Below are positions 9,106 through 17,743 of a stretch of DNA of 53,407 nt, piece after piece. A model generated the notes under the pieces. It saw nothing but the letters and a program-made list of their open reading frames with translations. It was not told the origin of the DNA and did not search any database. Within the stretch, counting starts at the first letter, position 1. The number at the start of each line of letters is the position of its first letter. This DNA comes from Spirochaetia bacterium UBA6919. Its GTDB lineage: Bacteria > Spirochaetota > UBA6919. The DNA lies in assembly GCA_002450905.1 (NCBI GenBank), contig DKAT01000036.1, positions 1 to 53,407 of the forward strand, written 5' to 3'. Both the position numbers and the translations under genes were made by a program.

Positions 9106-10368
9106 TTATTTTTTTGAATAATTTGCAACTGTATTTTGCATTTCAATAACCATACTTTCTGTACAATTAAACATCTTGGCAATTTTACCAGCAGAATATT
9201 TAACCGCATTAAAATCTATAAATAATTTATGTAGAAATAATAGAAAATGTCTTTCGGTGATGTGAGAAACAACATCAAACTTTTTACGATTAAAATTAAA
9301 TTTTAAATAAACCCTTGGGACGTGTTCCAGAGAAATAAAGTAAGTTAGTTCCCCATGTTCTTTTGTGGGTTGAACAATAAATCGGGTTACACCAGACGGG
9401 GGTTTTGGCCATGTGACATTTTCAAAGATTGAAACAATTCTATCGAAGGGTATTTCAGGGAATTTCTTTGCAATCCAATCAATATAATCTTGTTTAGTAA
9501 AAAATCCGACATATTCATCCTGTTTTACTGATCCTCTCAGGATTTGTATAGCCATTTTTTTAACAAGATCTTCATTTTTTTGGATTTCGCTTCCCATATC
9601 TACTTGTGGAACAGCCGATGATTTAGTATCAATAAAGATTTTAGCATGATGGATTATATTTAAAATTAAATTTACTTTATGGCTTAAAATAATCTCATCA
9701 TCAACGATTAATTTTTTTCCTTCTTTAATGCTAATTATTAATTTATCTGTCAATTTTTTTATATTTTCTAAAGATATTTCATCTAAGGCATGATCTTCAT
9801 CGAAATTGCTTTGTGAACATATTGAAAATCGCTCTGTATTTATTTGACGATTGATATTTGGACGAAAATATAATTGACCGAGTTTTGGCAATAATTCTGT
9901 TTTATAAATCTCTATTAAATTATCGATAATTCTTTGGTTAGTATAATCAAAGTAGAATAAATAGAATCGTTTAGCATTTGAGTACGTTTCAAAAAGAACT
10001 TCTTCTTTAAACAGAACATTATTTTGGATACTATCCTCGGTAAGATGTGGGAGATTTGCAATTAATTCAGCCATTTTTTCCTGGATTTTATCAGTAATTC
10101 TTTTTATCAATGAAGAATCACTTAGCCCTTTTGTGATATCATATTCATAAACAAGAAATGAGAAAGGCTCATGAGAGCGATTTTCTTCTTTGGAAATATT
10201 TTTCTCCAATCGGTTGTATACAAAGCCTTCTACAAGAGAGGCAAAATCATCCTCGACTAAGTGCTGAATATCTTTCAGTATATCTTTTGCTGATTTGTCA
10301 TCAGTTTTGTTTTTTAAAATAAAATCTTTATATTTTAGATAATTATTTAATACTTCATCTCTTGTCAC
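9106..10368 (-). CDS. Uncharacterised 420-residue protein encoded upstream of the PrkA-like ATPase
   Basis: I do not recognise a family. The product is soluble (no signal peptide or membrane span), charged, and largely helical by composition. Two loosely separated parts are visible. The N-terminal part (about 1-250) contains FSFLVYEYDI and FYLFYFDYTNQRI strands. The C-terminal part (about 290-420) contains GVTRFIVQPTKEHGELTYFISL and ends in a helix-turn-helix-like stretch, AGKIAKMFNCTESMVIEM. It starts at GTG with GAGAGG seven bases upstream. The 84-bp gap to the next gene, on the same strand, suggests one transcript. It may be a substrate, adaptor or regulator of the ATPase, which is an inference from adjacency only. 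It is not the VWA-type DUF444 protein. Confidence 0.6.
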   Translation of the reverse strand: MTRDEVLNNYLKYKDFILKNKTDDKSAKDILKDIQHLVEDDFASLVEGFVYNRLEKNISKEENRSHEPFSFLVYEYDITKGLSDSSLIKRITDKIQEKMAELIANLPHLTEDSIQNNVLFKEEVLFETYSNAKRFYLFYFDYTNQRIIDNLIEIYKTELLPKLGQLYFRPNINRQINTERFSICSQSNFDEDHALDEISLENIKKLTDKLIISIKEGKKLIVDDEIILSHKVNLILNIIHHAKIFIDTKSSAVPQVDMGSEIQKNEDLVKKMAIQILRGSVKQDEYVGFFTKQDYIDWIAKKFPEIPFDRIVSIFENVTWPKPPSGVTRFIVQPTKEHGELTYFISLEHVPRVYLKFNFNRKKFDVVSHITERHFLLFLHKLFIDFNAVKYSAGKIAKMFNCTESMVIEMQNTVANYSKK

Positions 10369-10527
10369 AAATTAACCTCTCGGATTATTTAGTTATATGT
10401 CCAAAACATCGACTTAAATAACGTCATTCTAAAAATAATAATTTTTTTTGCATAAATGTTTCTAATTAAATATAACACATTGAAAGGTTTTCCAAGATAA
10501 ATTTTATTATATCTGAATAGATATTTA

Positions 10528-10544
10528 TATAACAATTTGTTATA
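10528..10544. promoter_or_regulatory. 17-bp inverted repeat upstream of purA, candidate operator
   Basis: TATAACAA and TTGTTATA flank a single central T, giving eight perfectly matched bases on each side. It lies 42 bp upstream of the putative -35 box of purA, in the divergent region shared with the unknown gene at 9106-10368. It has no loop suited to a terminator. The binding protein is unknown. Confidence 0.4.
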
Positions 10545-10586
10545 AGATAATTTATTCAGAACTCCTTTTTTTCTTTATAAAATATA

Positions 10587-10615
10587 TTGACCTTCTCTAA
10601 AAAAGATAATACTTT
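10587..10615 (+). promoter_or_regulatory. Putative purA promoter
   Basis: TTGACC (10587-10592) lies 17 bases before TACTTT (10610-10615). The -35 is strong and the -10 weak. The leader to the ATG at 10666 would be about 44 bases. Confidence 0.4.
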
Positions 10616-10665
10616 AAAGGTGCAATTTAAGGTTATTGATAATATTTTTTTTAAGGGGTAATTTA

Positions 10666-11940
10666 ATGCCATGTACAGTGATTGTAGGATCACAATGGGG
10701 TGATGAAGGGAAGGCAAAGGTCATCGATTATCTATGTCCTTCTTATAAATATATCGTACGATATCAAGGAGGAGCAAATGCAGGTCATACTGTAGTCTCA
10801 CAGGGGAAAAAATATATTTTTCATCTCATCCCATCGGGGATTCTTCATCCTGATAAGATTTGTGTAATCGGTAATGGTGTTGTACTTGATCCAGAAGAAG
10901 TGATCAAGGAGATAAATACACTTAAAGATCATGGAATAAGCGTTATTGATCGCTTATATATATCAAGTCATTGTCATCTTATTATGCCATATCATAAGCT
11001 CATTGATTCTTTTAAGGAAGAGAAACTAAATAAAAATAAAATTGGAACTACTGGTAGAGGCATCGGTCCATGTTATAGTGATAAAATATCCCGAAGTGGT
11101 GTGAGATTAATTGATATTATAAATGATAATTTAAAAGATATATTAAATAGAGTTTTGGATGAAAAAAACTTTTTATTATCTGAGTATTATAAGCAATCAC
11201 CCCTTGATATCAATCAAATCTATGATCAGTACATGGAGTACAAGGAAATTCTTAAACCATTTATTAAAAATACCAGTTATATGCTGAATAAAGCTCTTGA
11301 TAACAAAGAACACGTATTGTGCGAAGGGGCGCAAGGAACAGTGCTGGACATTGATTTTGGTACGTATCCTTATGTAACCTCCTCTAACTCTACTTCAGGA
11401 GGTGCTTGTACAGGCACTGGTATCCCTCCAACCCGTATTGATGACGTGTATGGAGTTATGAAGCCTTATGTGACTCGTGTAGGAGAAGGATCTTTCCCTA
11501 CAGAACTTCATGATGAGGATGGTAAAAAACTTCAGGAAAGTGGGCACGAATTTGGTGCGACTACAGGGAGACCAAGACGATGTGGTTGGTTAGACATTTT
11601 TCTATCTAAGTATGCCATAATGGTTAATGGGATCAATAAAATATTTCTCACAAAACTGGATGTACTGGATCAGTTTCAAACAATTAAGATATGTACAGGT
11701 TATGAGTTAAATGGGAAGCCCATTGATGATATTACACTAACACATGATGTACTAAGCCATGTAAGACCAATCTATAAAGAATATCCCGGTTGGAATAAGA
11801 ATATTTCTAGTATTACAAAGTATTCTGACTTACCAGATAATACAAAAAGATTTGTAGAGCAATTACAAAATCATATTGGTATACCAATTCCTTATATATC
11901 AGTGGGACCTGATAGAGATTCAACAATAGAAAACAAATAG
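10666..11940 (+). CDS. purA: Adenylosuccinate synthetase
   Basis: The product is 424 residues, the usual PurA length. It joins IMP and aspartate with GTP to make adenylosuccinate, the first step from IMP to AMP. The GTP/IMP motifs are clear: GSQWGDEGKAK near the N-terminus, YQGGANAGHT, GTTGRGIGPCY, GAQGTVLDIDFGTYPYVT, and GATTGRPRRCGW. The start is the ATG at 10666 after AAGGGG (10653-10658); an in-frame TTG at 10636 is upstream of that site and can be ignored. The P-loop reads GKAK where most PurA proteins read GKGK, with all other active-site residues present. The FecR-like gene follows 27 bp later and may be cotranscribed. Confidence 0.95.
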   Translation: MPCTVIVGSQWGDEGKAKVIDYLCPSYKYIVRYQGGANAGHTVVSQGKKYIFHLIPSGILHPDKICVIGNGVVLDPEEVIKEINTLKDHGISVIDRLYISSHCHLIMPYHKLIDSFKEEKLNKNKIGTTGRGIGPCYSDKISRSGVRLIDIINDNLKDILNRVLDEKNFLLSEYYKQSPLDINQIYDQYMEYKEILKPFIKNTSYMLNKALDNKEHVLCEGAQGTVLDIDFGTYPYVTSSNSTSGGACTGTGIPPTRIDDVYGVMKPYVTRVGEGSFPTELHDEDGKKLQESGHEFGATTGRPRRCGWLDIFLSKYAIMVNGINKIFLTKLDVLDQFQTIKICTGYELNGKPIDDITLTHDVLSHVRPIYKEYPGWNKNISSITKYSDLPDNTKRFVEQLQNHIGIPIPYISVGPDRDSTIENK

Positions 11941-11967
11941 AGCAAAGGTTTTTTAACTGGATTTGTT

Positions 11968-12606
11968 ATGAGAAGATTACTGGCATATATAATTTTAGTT
12001 CTGACAATCTTGACTATTCCTATTTACCTTATAACTCAAGATAAATCGAGCTATACAATCTATCCCACATATATTTTCAATCATGTCGCTGTCAATAATC
12101 GGAAAGTTACAGAGAACCCAATTAAAATTATACTGGATGATTATATTATTCAAACAGGACATTTATCCTTCTTTGAGTTCCAACTTAATGAAAATATAGG
12201 AATTATCTTAAAGGGGAATACCAGGATAAATTTAAAATTACATGATGGCAAATTAAATATAAATCTTCATCAAGGTCGTATTCTTATAAAAACCAGTAAG
12301 TTAAAAAATCCTGTCTATTTTGAATCGGATAAAAAGAGTTTTGAAATAAACCTCAATCAAGTCTTGGTTAATAAATTACATAAGAATATTGATATTCTGG
12401 TACTAACTGGAAATATTACAATTAAAAATGACTCAGAGAATCCAATACAACTTAAATCTGGAAATAAAATTAAATGGGCAAATGGGAAAGAAGAATCCAT
12501 AAAGTCCCTTTCAAAACAAGACACCGCCTGTTTAAATGATTTTAAGGATTATAATTTATTAGCAAAACAGGAAATTGAATCTAAATATGGGAATAGGAAT
12601 AGATGA
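11968..12606 (+). CDS. FecR-like membrane-anchored protein
   Basis: The product is 212 residues. One N-terminal hydrophobic span (residues 4-22) acts as anchor or uncleaved signal. The rest is beta-rich with the layout of FecR-type domains: DDYIIQTGHLSFFEFQL, then GIILKGNTRINLKL, LHQGRILIKT, and a closing LTGNITIKND. In enteric bacteria FecR senses ligand and controls a sigma factor; free-standing FecR domains are common in spirochaetes without a sigma factor, as here. Its stop overlaps the ATG of the VWA gene (ATGA), so the two are translationally coupled and probably act together in the periplasm. The family match is by pattern, with no catalytic residue to confirm it. Confidence 0.55.
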   Translation: MRRLLAYIILVLTILTIPIYLITQDKSSYTIYPTYIFNHVAVNNRKVTENPIKIILDDYIIQTGHLSFFEFQLNENIGIILKGNTRINLKLHDGKLNINLHQGRILIKTSKLKNPVYFESDKKSFEINLNQVLVNKLHKNIDILVLTGNITIKNDSENPIQLKSGNKIKWANGKEESIKSLSKQDTACLNDFKDYNLLAKQEIESKYGNRNR

Positions 12607-13766
12607 AATCTAGTTTAATTGCAGGATTAATAATACCCTATCTCCTTATCTTTTCATTAATCTCTCATGCACAACAAAATAGTATTGATATGATTATCGT
12701 CGTGGATACATCAGGTAGCATGTCGTATCCAATTCCCAAACAGAATATCACACGATTAGATCATCTCAAGGAGAGCTTTCAATGCTTTCTCAATGAATTG
12801 AATTATGGTGACAAGGTAGCCCTTTTTTCATTTGATACAGATACTAAGTTTCAAGGTGATTTTATTATCAATTCTAGAAGGGATAGACAGAAACTTTATG
12901 AAACAATTCTTAATCTCAAAGCAGTAGGACAGTTCACCTATATGGCTGGAATGCTCGACAAGGTTTTAATAAAGGCTAAACAACTACGTCAACCCGTTAT
13001 CTATATTATATCTGATGGACAGGATGATCCCCCTAAGAACTCCCCTACACTGAAAGAAAAGTATAAAGATTTTGAAGATAAGATTAAACAGCCTGAGGGA
13101 AAGGACTGGCGGATTATATACTTTCATATACAAGGATCCAAACAAGAAAAATCAGCTCAAGATATCCATTTAGCTAAACTACTCCAGGAAAATTTTAACT
13201 CAAAATCTATTACAATCAATCCTGAAGAGGCAGATGCCTCCACAAGCCTAATAGAAATGCAAAAAAAACAAAGATTAGAAATCGAGAAATCACGACTGGT
13301 CAAACCAAAAGAAGTCATAAAAATTGAAGATACCTTATTGAAACAAGTAACTGACCATATGTTTGATCTCTTGTGGGCATACATACTGGGAATAACTATC
13401 ATTGCAATGTTATTTTTCTTAGTCACCCTGATAAGAAATTCTATCAGGAATAAAAAAGTTATGGTCAGAGGACAACTAGAGTTAATTAATCAGGATATTA
13501 AATATTCTAAAAAAATCAAAATTGATCTCAAAATACTTTGGAAAAAAGAAATAACAATTGGTAAATCAAATGAATGTGATATCCCGATTACTGATCTTAA
13601 TTCAGAAAATATTATTAAGCTACAAGCGTATTGGAAGAAACGGAGAATGCATCGCTTATTAGATCCAGACCATTCAGTAAAATATCTCAAACGACAGCAC
13701 CCGGATCGACTTTCCTACGGGGATAGTTTTGAAATCTCAAATTATAAAATCACTTTTAATCTCTAA
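12603..13766 (+). CDS. VWA-domain membrane protein with C-terminal FHA-like domain
   Basis: The product is 387 residues. A signal peptide (residues 1-23) is followed by a von Willebrand A domain with an intact metal site (DTSGS, residues 35-39), and FTYMAGM and ISDGQDD supply the other metal-site elements. A linker leads to a transmembrane span near residues 252-276 (WAYILGITIIAMLFFLVTLI). The cytoplasmic C-terminal part contains ITIGKSNECDIPI and ends LSYGDSFEISNYKITF, which has the strand order of a forkhead-associated domain but lacks the classic conserved Ser/His, so phosphothreonine binding is doubtful. The layout suggests periplasmic adhesion or sensing linked to a cytoplasmic scaffold. 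It is coupled to the FecR-like gene before it. Confidence 0.7.
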   Translation: MKSSLIAGLIIPYLLIFSLISHAQQNSIDMIIVVDTSGSMSYPIPKQNITRLDHLKESFQCFLNELNYGDKVALFSFDTDTKFQGDFIINSRRDRQKLYETILNLKAVGQFTYMAGMLDKVLIKAKQLRQPVIYIISDGQDDPPKNSPTLKEKYKDFEDKIKQPEGKDWRIIYFHIQGSKQEKSAQDIHLAKLLQENFNSKSITINPEEADASTSLIEMQKKQRLEIEKSRLVKPKEVIKIEDTLLKQVTDHMFDLLWAYILGITIIAMLFFLVTLIRNSIRNKKVMVRGQLELINQDIKYSKKIKIDLKILWKKEITIGKSNECDIPITDLNSENIIKLQAYWKKRRMHRLLDPDHSVKYLKRQHPDRLSYGDSFEISNYKITFNL

Positions 13767-13810
13767 ATCAATATAAACATTTTTAAAATCATAGTCCGAT
13801 AGGATATTTT

Positions 13811-15238
13811 ATGACATCTGATTTAATCTCAATAATCACAAAATATGTATCATTAGCTGCAGATTACGCCTGGGGTATTCCAACTGTTGTAATCCTGGTT
13901 GGAACAGGGATATATCTAACCATTAGAATGGGGTTCATACAAATACGAGGTTTTAAGCACTCTGTAGATCTAGTGGATGGCAAATTTGATAATAAAGAAG
14001 ATCCAGGTGAAGTATCACATTTTCAAGCCTTGTCTACAGCTTTATCAGCTACCATTGGTACGGGGAACATTGCAGGAGTAGCCACAGCAATTGCTATTGG
14101 TGGACCAGGAGCACTTTTCTGGATGTGGGTTACCGCAATATTTGGCATGGCAACCAAATTTACATCTTGTACTCTATCATTAAAGTATAGAAAAATACAT
14201 CCTGATGGCAAGGTATCTGGTGGCCCTATGTACACTATCTTGAACGGGTTAAACATGCCAAAATTAGCAGCTATATTTGCTATATTTGCTCTTATCGCAT
14301 CTTTTGGTATTGGAAACATGGTTCAGGCAAATTCCGTTGTAAATGGTCTGGGTTATATCCTGTCTGATCGACCTGATCACGCGCTGAACACTTCCTATAA
14401 TCTTATTTTTGGCATAATTATAGCAGTAGGTGTCGGGGTAGTTATTATTGGTGGGGTTAAGCGAATCGCAAAAGTTGCATCTCTGCTTGTGCCTATTATG
14501 TCAATTTTTTATATTTTATCCGCATTAATTATTCTTGTTATACACTATGATCAGATTCCAGGTGCTTTTAAAACCATCTTCTACTATGCTTTTAATCCCT
14601 ATTCTATAGGTGGTGGCGTGGTAGGATTTACTGTAGCAATGGCAATGGAGAATGGAGTAGCCAGAGGTATTTTTTCTAATGAAGCTGGATTAGGATCAGC
14701 ACCAATGGCACACGCAGCAGCAAAGACAAAAGAGCCTATCCGGGAGGGGCTTGTTGCGATGATGGAGCCTTTCATTGATACCTTAATTATTTGTTCTATG
14801 ACTGGACTCGTCATTGTGGTTATGGGAATATGGGGTACAAATCGTCCTGAAGCTTTGAAAGGAGCAGAATTAACTGCCCATGCCTTCTCTATGGGTTTTA
14901 AATCTTTTATAGGGAATAATTATAGTTTTCTTGGAGCTTGGGTTGTAGGCATTGGTTTGATGCTATTTGCCTATTCAACAATTATATCCTGGTCCTATTA
15001 CGGTGATCGTTGTGCTGAATATATTTTTGGGGAAAAAGCAATTCTGCCATATAGAATGGTATATACTCTTGCAGTAATAATCGGGGCAACAGTCCCACTC
15101 AAACTAGTATGGAACTTTGCAGATTTGGCGAATGTCCTTATGGCTATCCCTAATGTTATTAGTTTAATCCTCTTATCTACAATGGTAAAGAAAATGACAG
15201 ATGAATATTTTAAAATGTACAAAAATAATTTCAGATAA
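13811..15238 (+). CDS. Sodium:alanine/glycine symporter, AGCS family
   Basis: The product is 475 residues, a normal AGCS length, with about eleven membrane spans. Family signatures are present: GTGIYLTIRMGF near the start, FQALSTALSATIGTGNIAGVATAI (about residues 70-94), the GGPMYTI loop, GIFSNEAGLGSAPMAHAAAKT (about residues 287-307), and WSYYGDRCAEYIFG near the C-terminus. The family imports alanine or glycine with sodium (AlsT, DagA). The start follows TAGGAT five bases upstream. It is 44 bp after the VWA gene on the same strand, and a strong stem-loop (15294-15352) follows. Substrate choice between alanine, glycine and glutamine cannot be made by eye. Confidence 0.9.
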   Translation: MTSDLISIITKYVSLAADYAWGIPTVVILVGTGIYLTIRMGFIQIRGFKHSVDLVDGKFDNKEDPGEVSHFQALSTALSATIGTGNIAGVATAIAIGGPGALFWMWVTAIFGMATKFTSCTLSLKYRKIHPDGKVSGGPMYTILNGLNMPKLAAIFAIFALIASFGIGNMVQANSVVNGLGYILSDRPDHALNTSYNLIFGIIIAVGVGVVIIGGVKRIAKVASLLVPIMSIFYILSALIILVIHYDQIPGAFKTIFYYAFNPYSIGGGVVGFTVAMAMENGVARGIFSNEAGLGSAPMAHAAAKTKEPIREGLVAMMEPFIDTLIICSMTGLVIVVMGIWGTNRPEALKGAELTAHAFSMGFKSFIGNNYSFLGAWVVGIGLMLFAYSTIISWSYYGDRCAEYIFGEKAILPYRMVYTLAVIIGATVPLKLVWNFADLANVLMAIPNVISLILLSTMVKKMTDEYFKMYKNNFR

Positions 15239-15293
15239 AATAAATCTCTTTAAATTAAAATATGAAATCCGATACATAATTTGTGGGTGTTTC

Positions 15294-15352
15294 AGAAGGT
15301 GTTACCTGCAACCAAGCCTTCCTTGAAATATGTGTGACAGGTGACATCTTCT
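15294..15352 (+). other. Strong stem-loop between the AGCS and Sir2 genes
   Basis: AGAAGGTGTTACCTG (15294-15308) pairs over all 15 positions with CAGGTGACATCTTCT (15338-15352), two of them G-U wobbles. The 29-base loop holds a small hairpin (CAAG/CTTG around 15313-15325). No T-run follows on either strand, so it is not a standard terminator. Its base composition is richer in G+C than its flanks. It ends 70 bp before the Sir2 gene, which lacks a clear ribosome-binding site. It could be a cis-regulatory RNA, an mRNA-stability hairpin or a decayed palindromic repeat. It matches no riboswitch class I know. Confidence 0.5.
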
Positions 15353-15422
15353 ATCAAAAAATTACTATCTCAACATTTGAAATATATTTCAATAGTATTA
15401 AAAAATTATCTCGATATAAAAT

Positions 15423-16247
15423 ATGTTAGAAAAAGTAGCAGAAATCATTTCTAATACCAATGCCATACTAATCTGTGCTGGAGCTGGAATGGGTGTTGAC
15501 TCAGGATTACCAGACTTCAGAGGGAATCAGGGGTTTTGGAAGGCATATCCCCCCTATGCTGAAAAAGGACTTAGTTTTGTAGATATGGCAAACCCCTCTT
15601 GGTTTCATTCTGATCCAGAATTTGCATGGGGTTTCTATGGACACCGTCTTGAATTATATAGAAATACTCCACCCCATAAGGGTTTTGATATTCTCTTAAA
15701 CTGGGCTAAATCTAAATCGAAGGGATATTTTGTTTTCACTTCCAATGTGGATGGTCATTTTCAAAAAGCAGGTTTTCCAGATCAAAATATAATTGAAATT
15801 CATGGATCCATTCATCACTTGCAATGCTTGAAATCCTGTTCCCAAAACATCTTCTCAGCTCAAGAGTATAATATTTCTATTGATGAAACAACTATGCGGG
15901 CTCAAAATCCTCTGCCCACATGTCCCTCATGCCATTCCATTGCTCGGCCCAATATTCTGATGTTTGGTGATTGGTCATGGGATACTTCACGCCAGGAAAG
16001 TCAAATGCACAATTATCAAAACTGGCTATCGGGTATAGAAAAAAATAAATTGACTATTATTGAGTGTGGCGCTGGTACAGGTGTTCCTACAGTGAGATAT
16101 GAGAGTGAGAGGATCGCTAAACATTATAGCGGAATGGTTATTCGGATAAATGTTAGGGAGTCACAAATTTCAAGCCCTCATATATCTATTTCGAGGGGTG
16201 CGCTTGATACAATAATAGATATTGATCAATTGATCATCAGAAATTAA
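15423..16247 (+). CDS. Sir2-family NAD-dependent protein deacylase (sirtuin)
   Basis: The product is 274 residues. The NAD-binding signature GAGMGVDSGLPDFRG lies at residues 20-34. The segment TSNVDGHFQKAG precedes the catalytic histidine in EIHGS (H127). Two cysteine pairs (C135/C139 and C167/C170) form the structural zinc site; the first has three intervening residues rather than two. The nucleotide-binding end ECGAGTGVPTVRYESE replaces the usual GTS(L/G) segment. Sirtuins remove acyl groups from lysine using NAD, and some ADP-ribosylate. The TSNVD variant and the insert AYPPYAEKGLSF mark a branch distinct from CobB. There is no clear ribosome-binding site before the ATG. Acyl preference is unknown. 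Confidence 0.85.
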   Translation: MLEKVAEIISNTNAILICAGAGMGVDSGLPDFRGNQGFWKAYPPYAEKGLSFVDMANPSWFHSDPEFAWGFYGHRLELYRNTPPHKGFDILLNWAKSKSKGYFVFTSNVDGHFQKAGFPDQNIIEIHGSIHHLQCLKSCSQNIFSAQEYNISIDETTMRAQNPLPTCPSCHSIARPNILMFGDWSWDTSRQESQMHNYQNWLSGIEKNKLTIIECGAGTGVPTVRYESERIAKHYSGMVIRINVRESQISSPHISISRGALDTIIDIDQLIIRN

Positions 16248-16428
16248 TAGTTCTAAAACTGTTTCTTTTCTTACAAAATGATTAAAAAAAACCAGGATTA
16301 CAAAAAAGAAATTTATATCCTATATCTATCTATAAAAAATATAATAAATTGCTATGAGATACTATTTGGCATATAAATTGCTTTTACGATTGTAGTAATT
16401 AAAAAAAACAATAATTTCAGGAGAAACT

Positions 16429-17670
16429 ATGAAAAAAAAGTTAATTATATTCAGTATTTTAACAACAATCTTATTAATGTCTTTCCAGGGATTTCTTTTT
16501 TCACAGGAAATTAAAAAAGATGATCCCCAAAAAGTAGAAAAATACAAATCGGAACCACTAAAGATATCTGGATTTGTTGATGTAATAGGCGTTGTACGAA
16601 GTGGACAAGCAAAACGACAATTAGGGCATAGTTATATGAATCTTTATCTGGCTACCATCAACTTGGATGGGGCAGTCAAATCTAAAGATTCTGATTTTGC
16701 ACTAGGTTATCATGTTGACTTAAGATTTTCGGCCGCAGGTTTATATGGAAATGGCAAGAGTAGAAAAAATTATGCTGCTTATGATTCTCCATTATTTTTA
16801 GAAGAAGGATATATCTATGCAAGTCTCCCATTTGGCAAATTAGTCGAATCTAAATTAAAAGTGGGAAGTGTTTATGTCCCATTTGGTTTACAGGGAGATA
16901 ATAGCTGGTATTTTACACTAGCATATTATGCAGGATTGACATCTAATGCAGATTATGGTTTAGTATCAGACTCAACTATAAAAATATCTAAATCATTTGG
17001 TTTACAAATTGCTCTTGGCTATTTTTTAAACGATGACAGACAGAGTGGTGCAAGAAATGGTGGTTTTTCAGATGTAACCATCGATGGTGATATTTCTAAT
17101 GGAAATAGGGCAGTTGAGGAGCAAAGTAAATTTGTAGGACGTCTTGTTGGTATGTTAAGCTTTGGGCCAATTGGAGTTAATATCGGTGGCTCTATAATGA
17201 TGGGTAAGATCGAAAATTTGGCTGGAGGAAGTACAAACGAAGACACAAAACAACAACTCTTTGAAGGCGACATTGATTTTAATGCTAAGTTTGGGAAATT
17301 CGGTGTTCGATTGCTGGGTGAGATAATTTCAGCAGATAGAAATAAAGATAATGTATCCCTCTTATCAGGAAACAATAATAAGAAATTTACTCTCTGGTTG
17401 GCAGGGTTAACACTTTCCTATGAGGTGGGAAGTGCTATTAAATCCGTTTCTATTTATGGTAATTACAGCCAATTATCTAGAAGTAATAATTCCTATACAT
17501 CTAATTTACTTGTCATTGGAGGGAGTATCCAGGTAATTGACCCTCTAACAATTAATATAGAATATATTAATGGAAAATATGATAAATCAAAATCTATTAC
17601 AAGTACTTATTCAGGTGGAAATAATAGGTTCGATGAAGGCCTCTATATGAATGCTACATATACCTATTAA
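16429..17670 (+). CDS. Porin-like outer-membrane barrel protein
   Basis: The product is 413 residues with a clear signal peptide (MKKKLIIF to LFSQ, about residues 1-25). After a charged linker, KISGFVDVIG begins a series of amphipathic strands with short turns, such as FALGYHVDLRF, LKVGSVYVPFGLQ, GVRLLGEIIS and SVSIYGNYSQL, ending in the aromatic strand YMNATYTY. The repeated pattern and terminal aromatic residue are those of 14-18-strand porins. The GFVD start and VPFGLQ segment recall substrate-unspecific porins with a first strand facing the periplasm. A CAGGAG site precedes the ATG, and a strong terminator follows. The solute is unknown. Confidence 0.65.
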   Translation: MKKKLIIFSILTTILLMSFQGFLFSQEIKKDDPQKVEKYKSEPLKISGFVDVIGVVRSGQAKRQLGHSYMNLYLATINLDGAVKSKDSDFALGYHVDLRFSAAGLYGNGKSRKNYAAYDSPLFLEEGYIYASLPFGKLVESKLKVGSVYVPFGLQGDNSWYFTLAYYAGLTSNADYGLVSDSTIKISKSFGLQIALGYFLNDDRQSGARNGGFSDVTIDGDISNGNRAVEEQSKFVGRLVGMLSFGPIGVNIGGSIMMGKIENLAGGSTNEDTKQQLFEGDIDFNAKFGKFGVRLLGEIISADRNKDNVSLLSGNNNKKFTLWLAGLTLSYEVGSAIKSVSIYGNYSQLSRSNNSYTSNLLVIGGSIQVIDPLTINIEYINGKYDKSKSITSTYSGGNNRFDEGLYMNATYTY

Positions 17671-17711
17671 TTAATAATTGTTTTAATCGCAAAAAAAATC
17701 TCTTTATAATC

Positions 17712-17743
17712 AGGCGGTAAATTAATTCTTATCGCCTTTTTTT
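17712..17743 (+). terminator. Strong intrinsic terminator of the porin-like gene
   Basis: AGGCGGTAA (17712-17720) pairs with TTATCGCCT (17729-17737) through nine positions (one G-U) around an 8-base loop, and a seven-T run follows. It overlaps the last codons of the convergent methyltransferase gene, and has no T-run on that strand. Confidence 0.85.
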
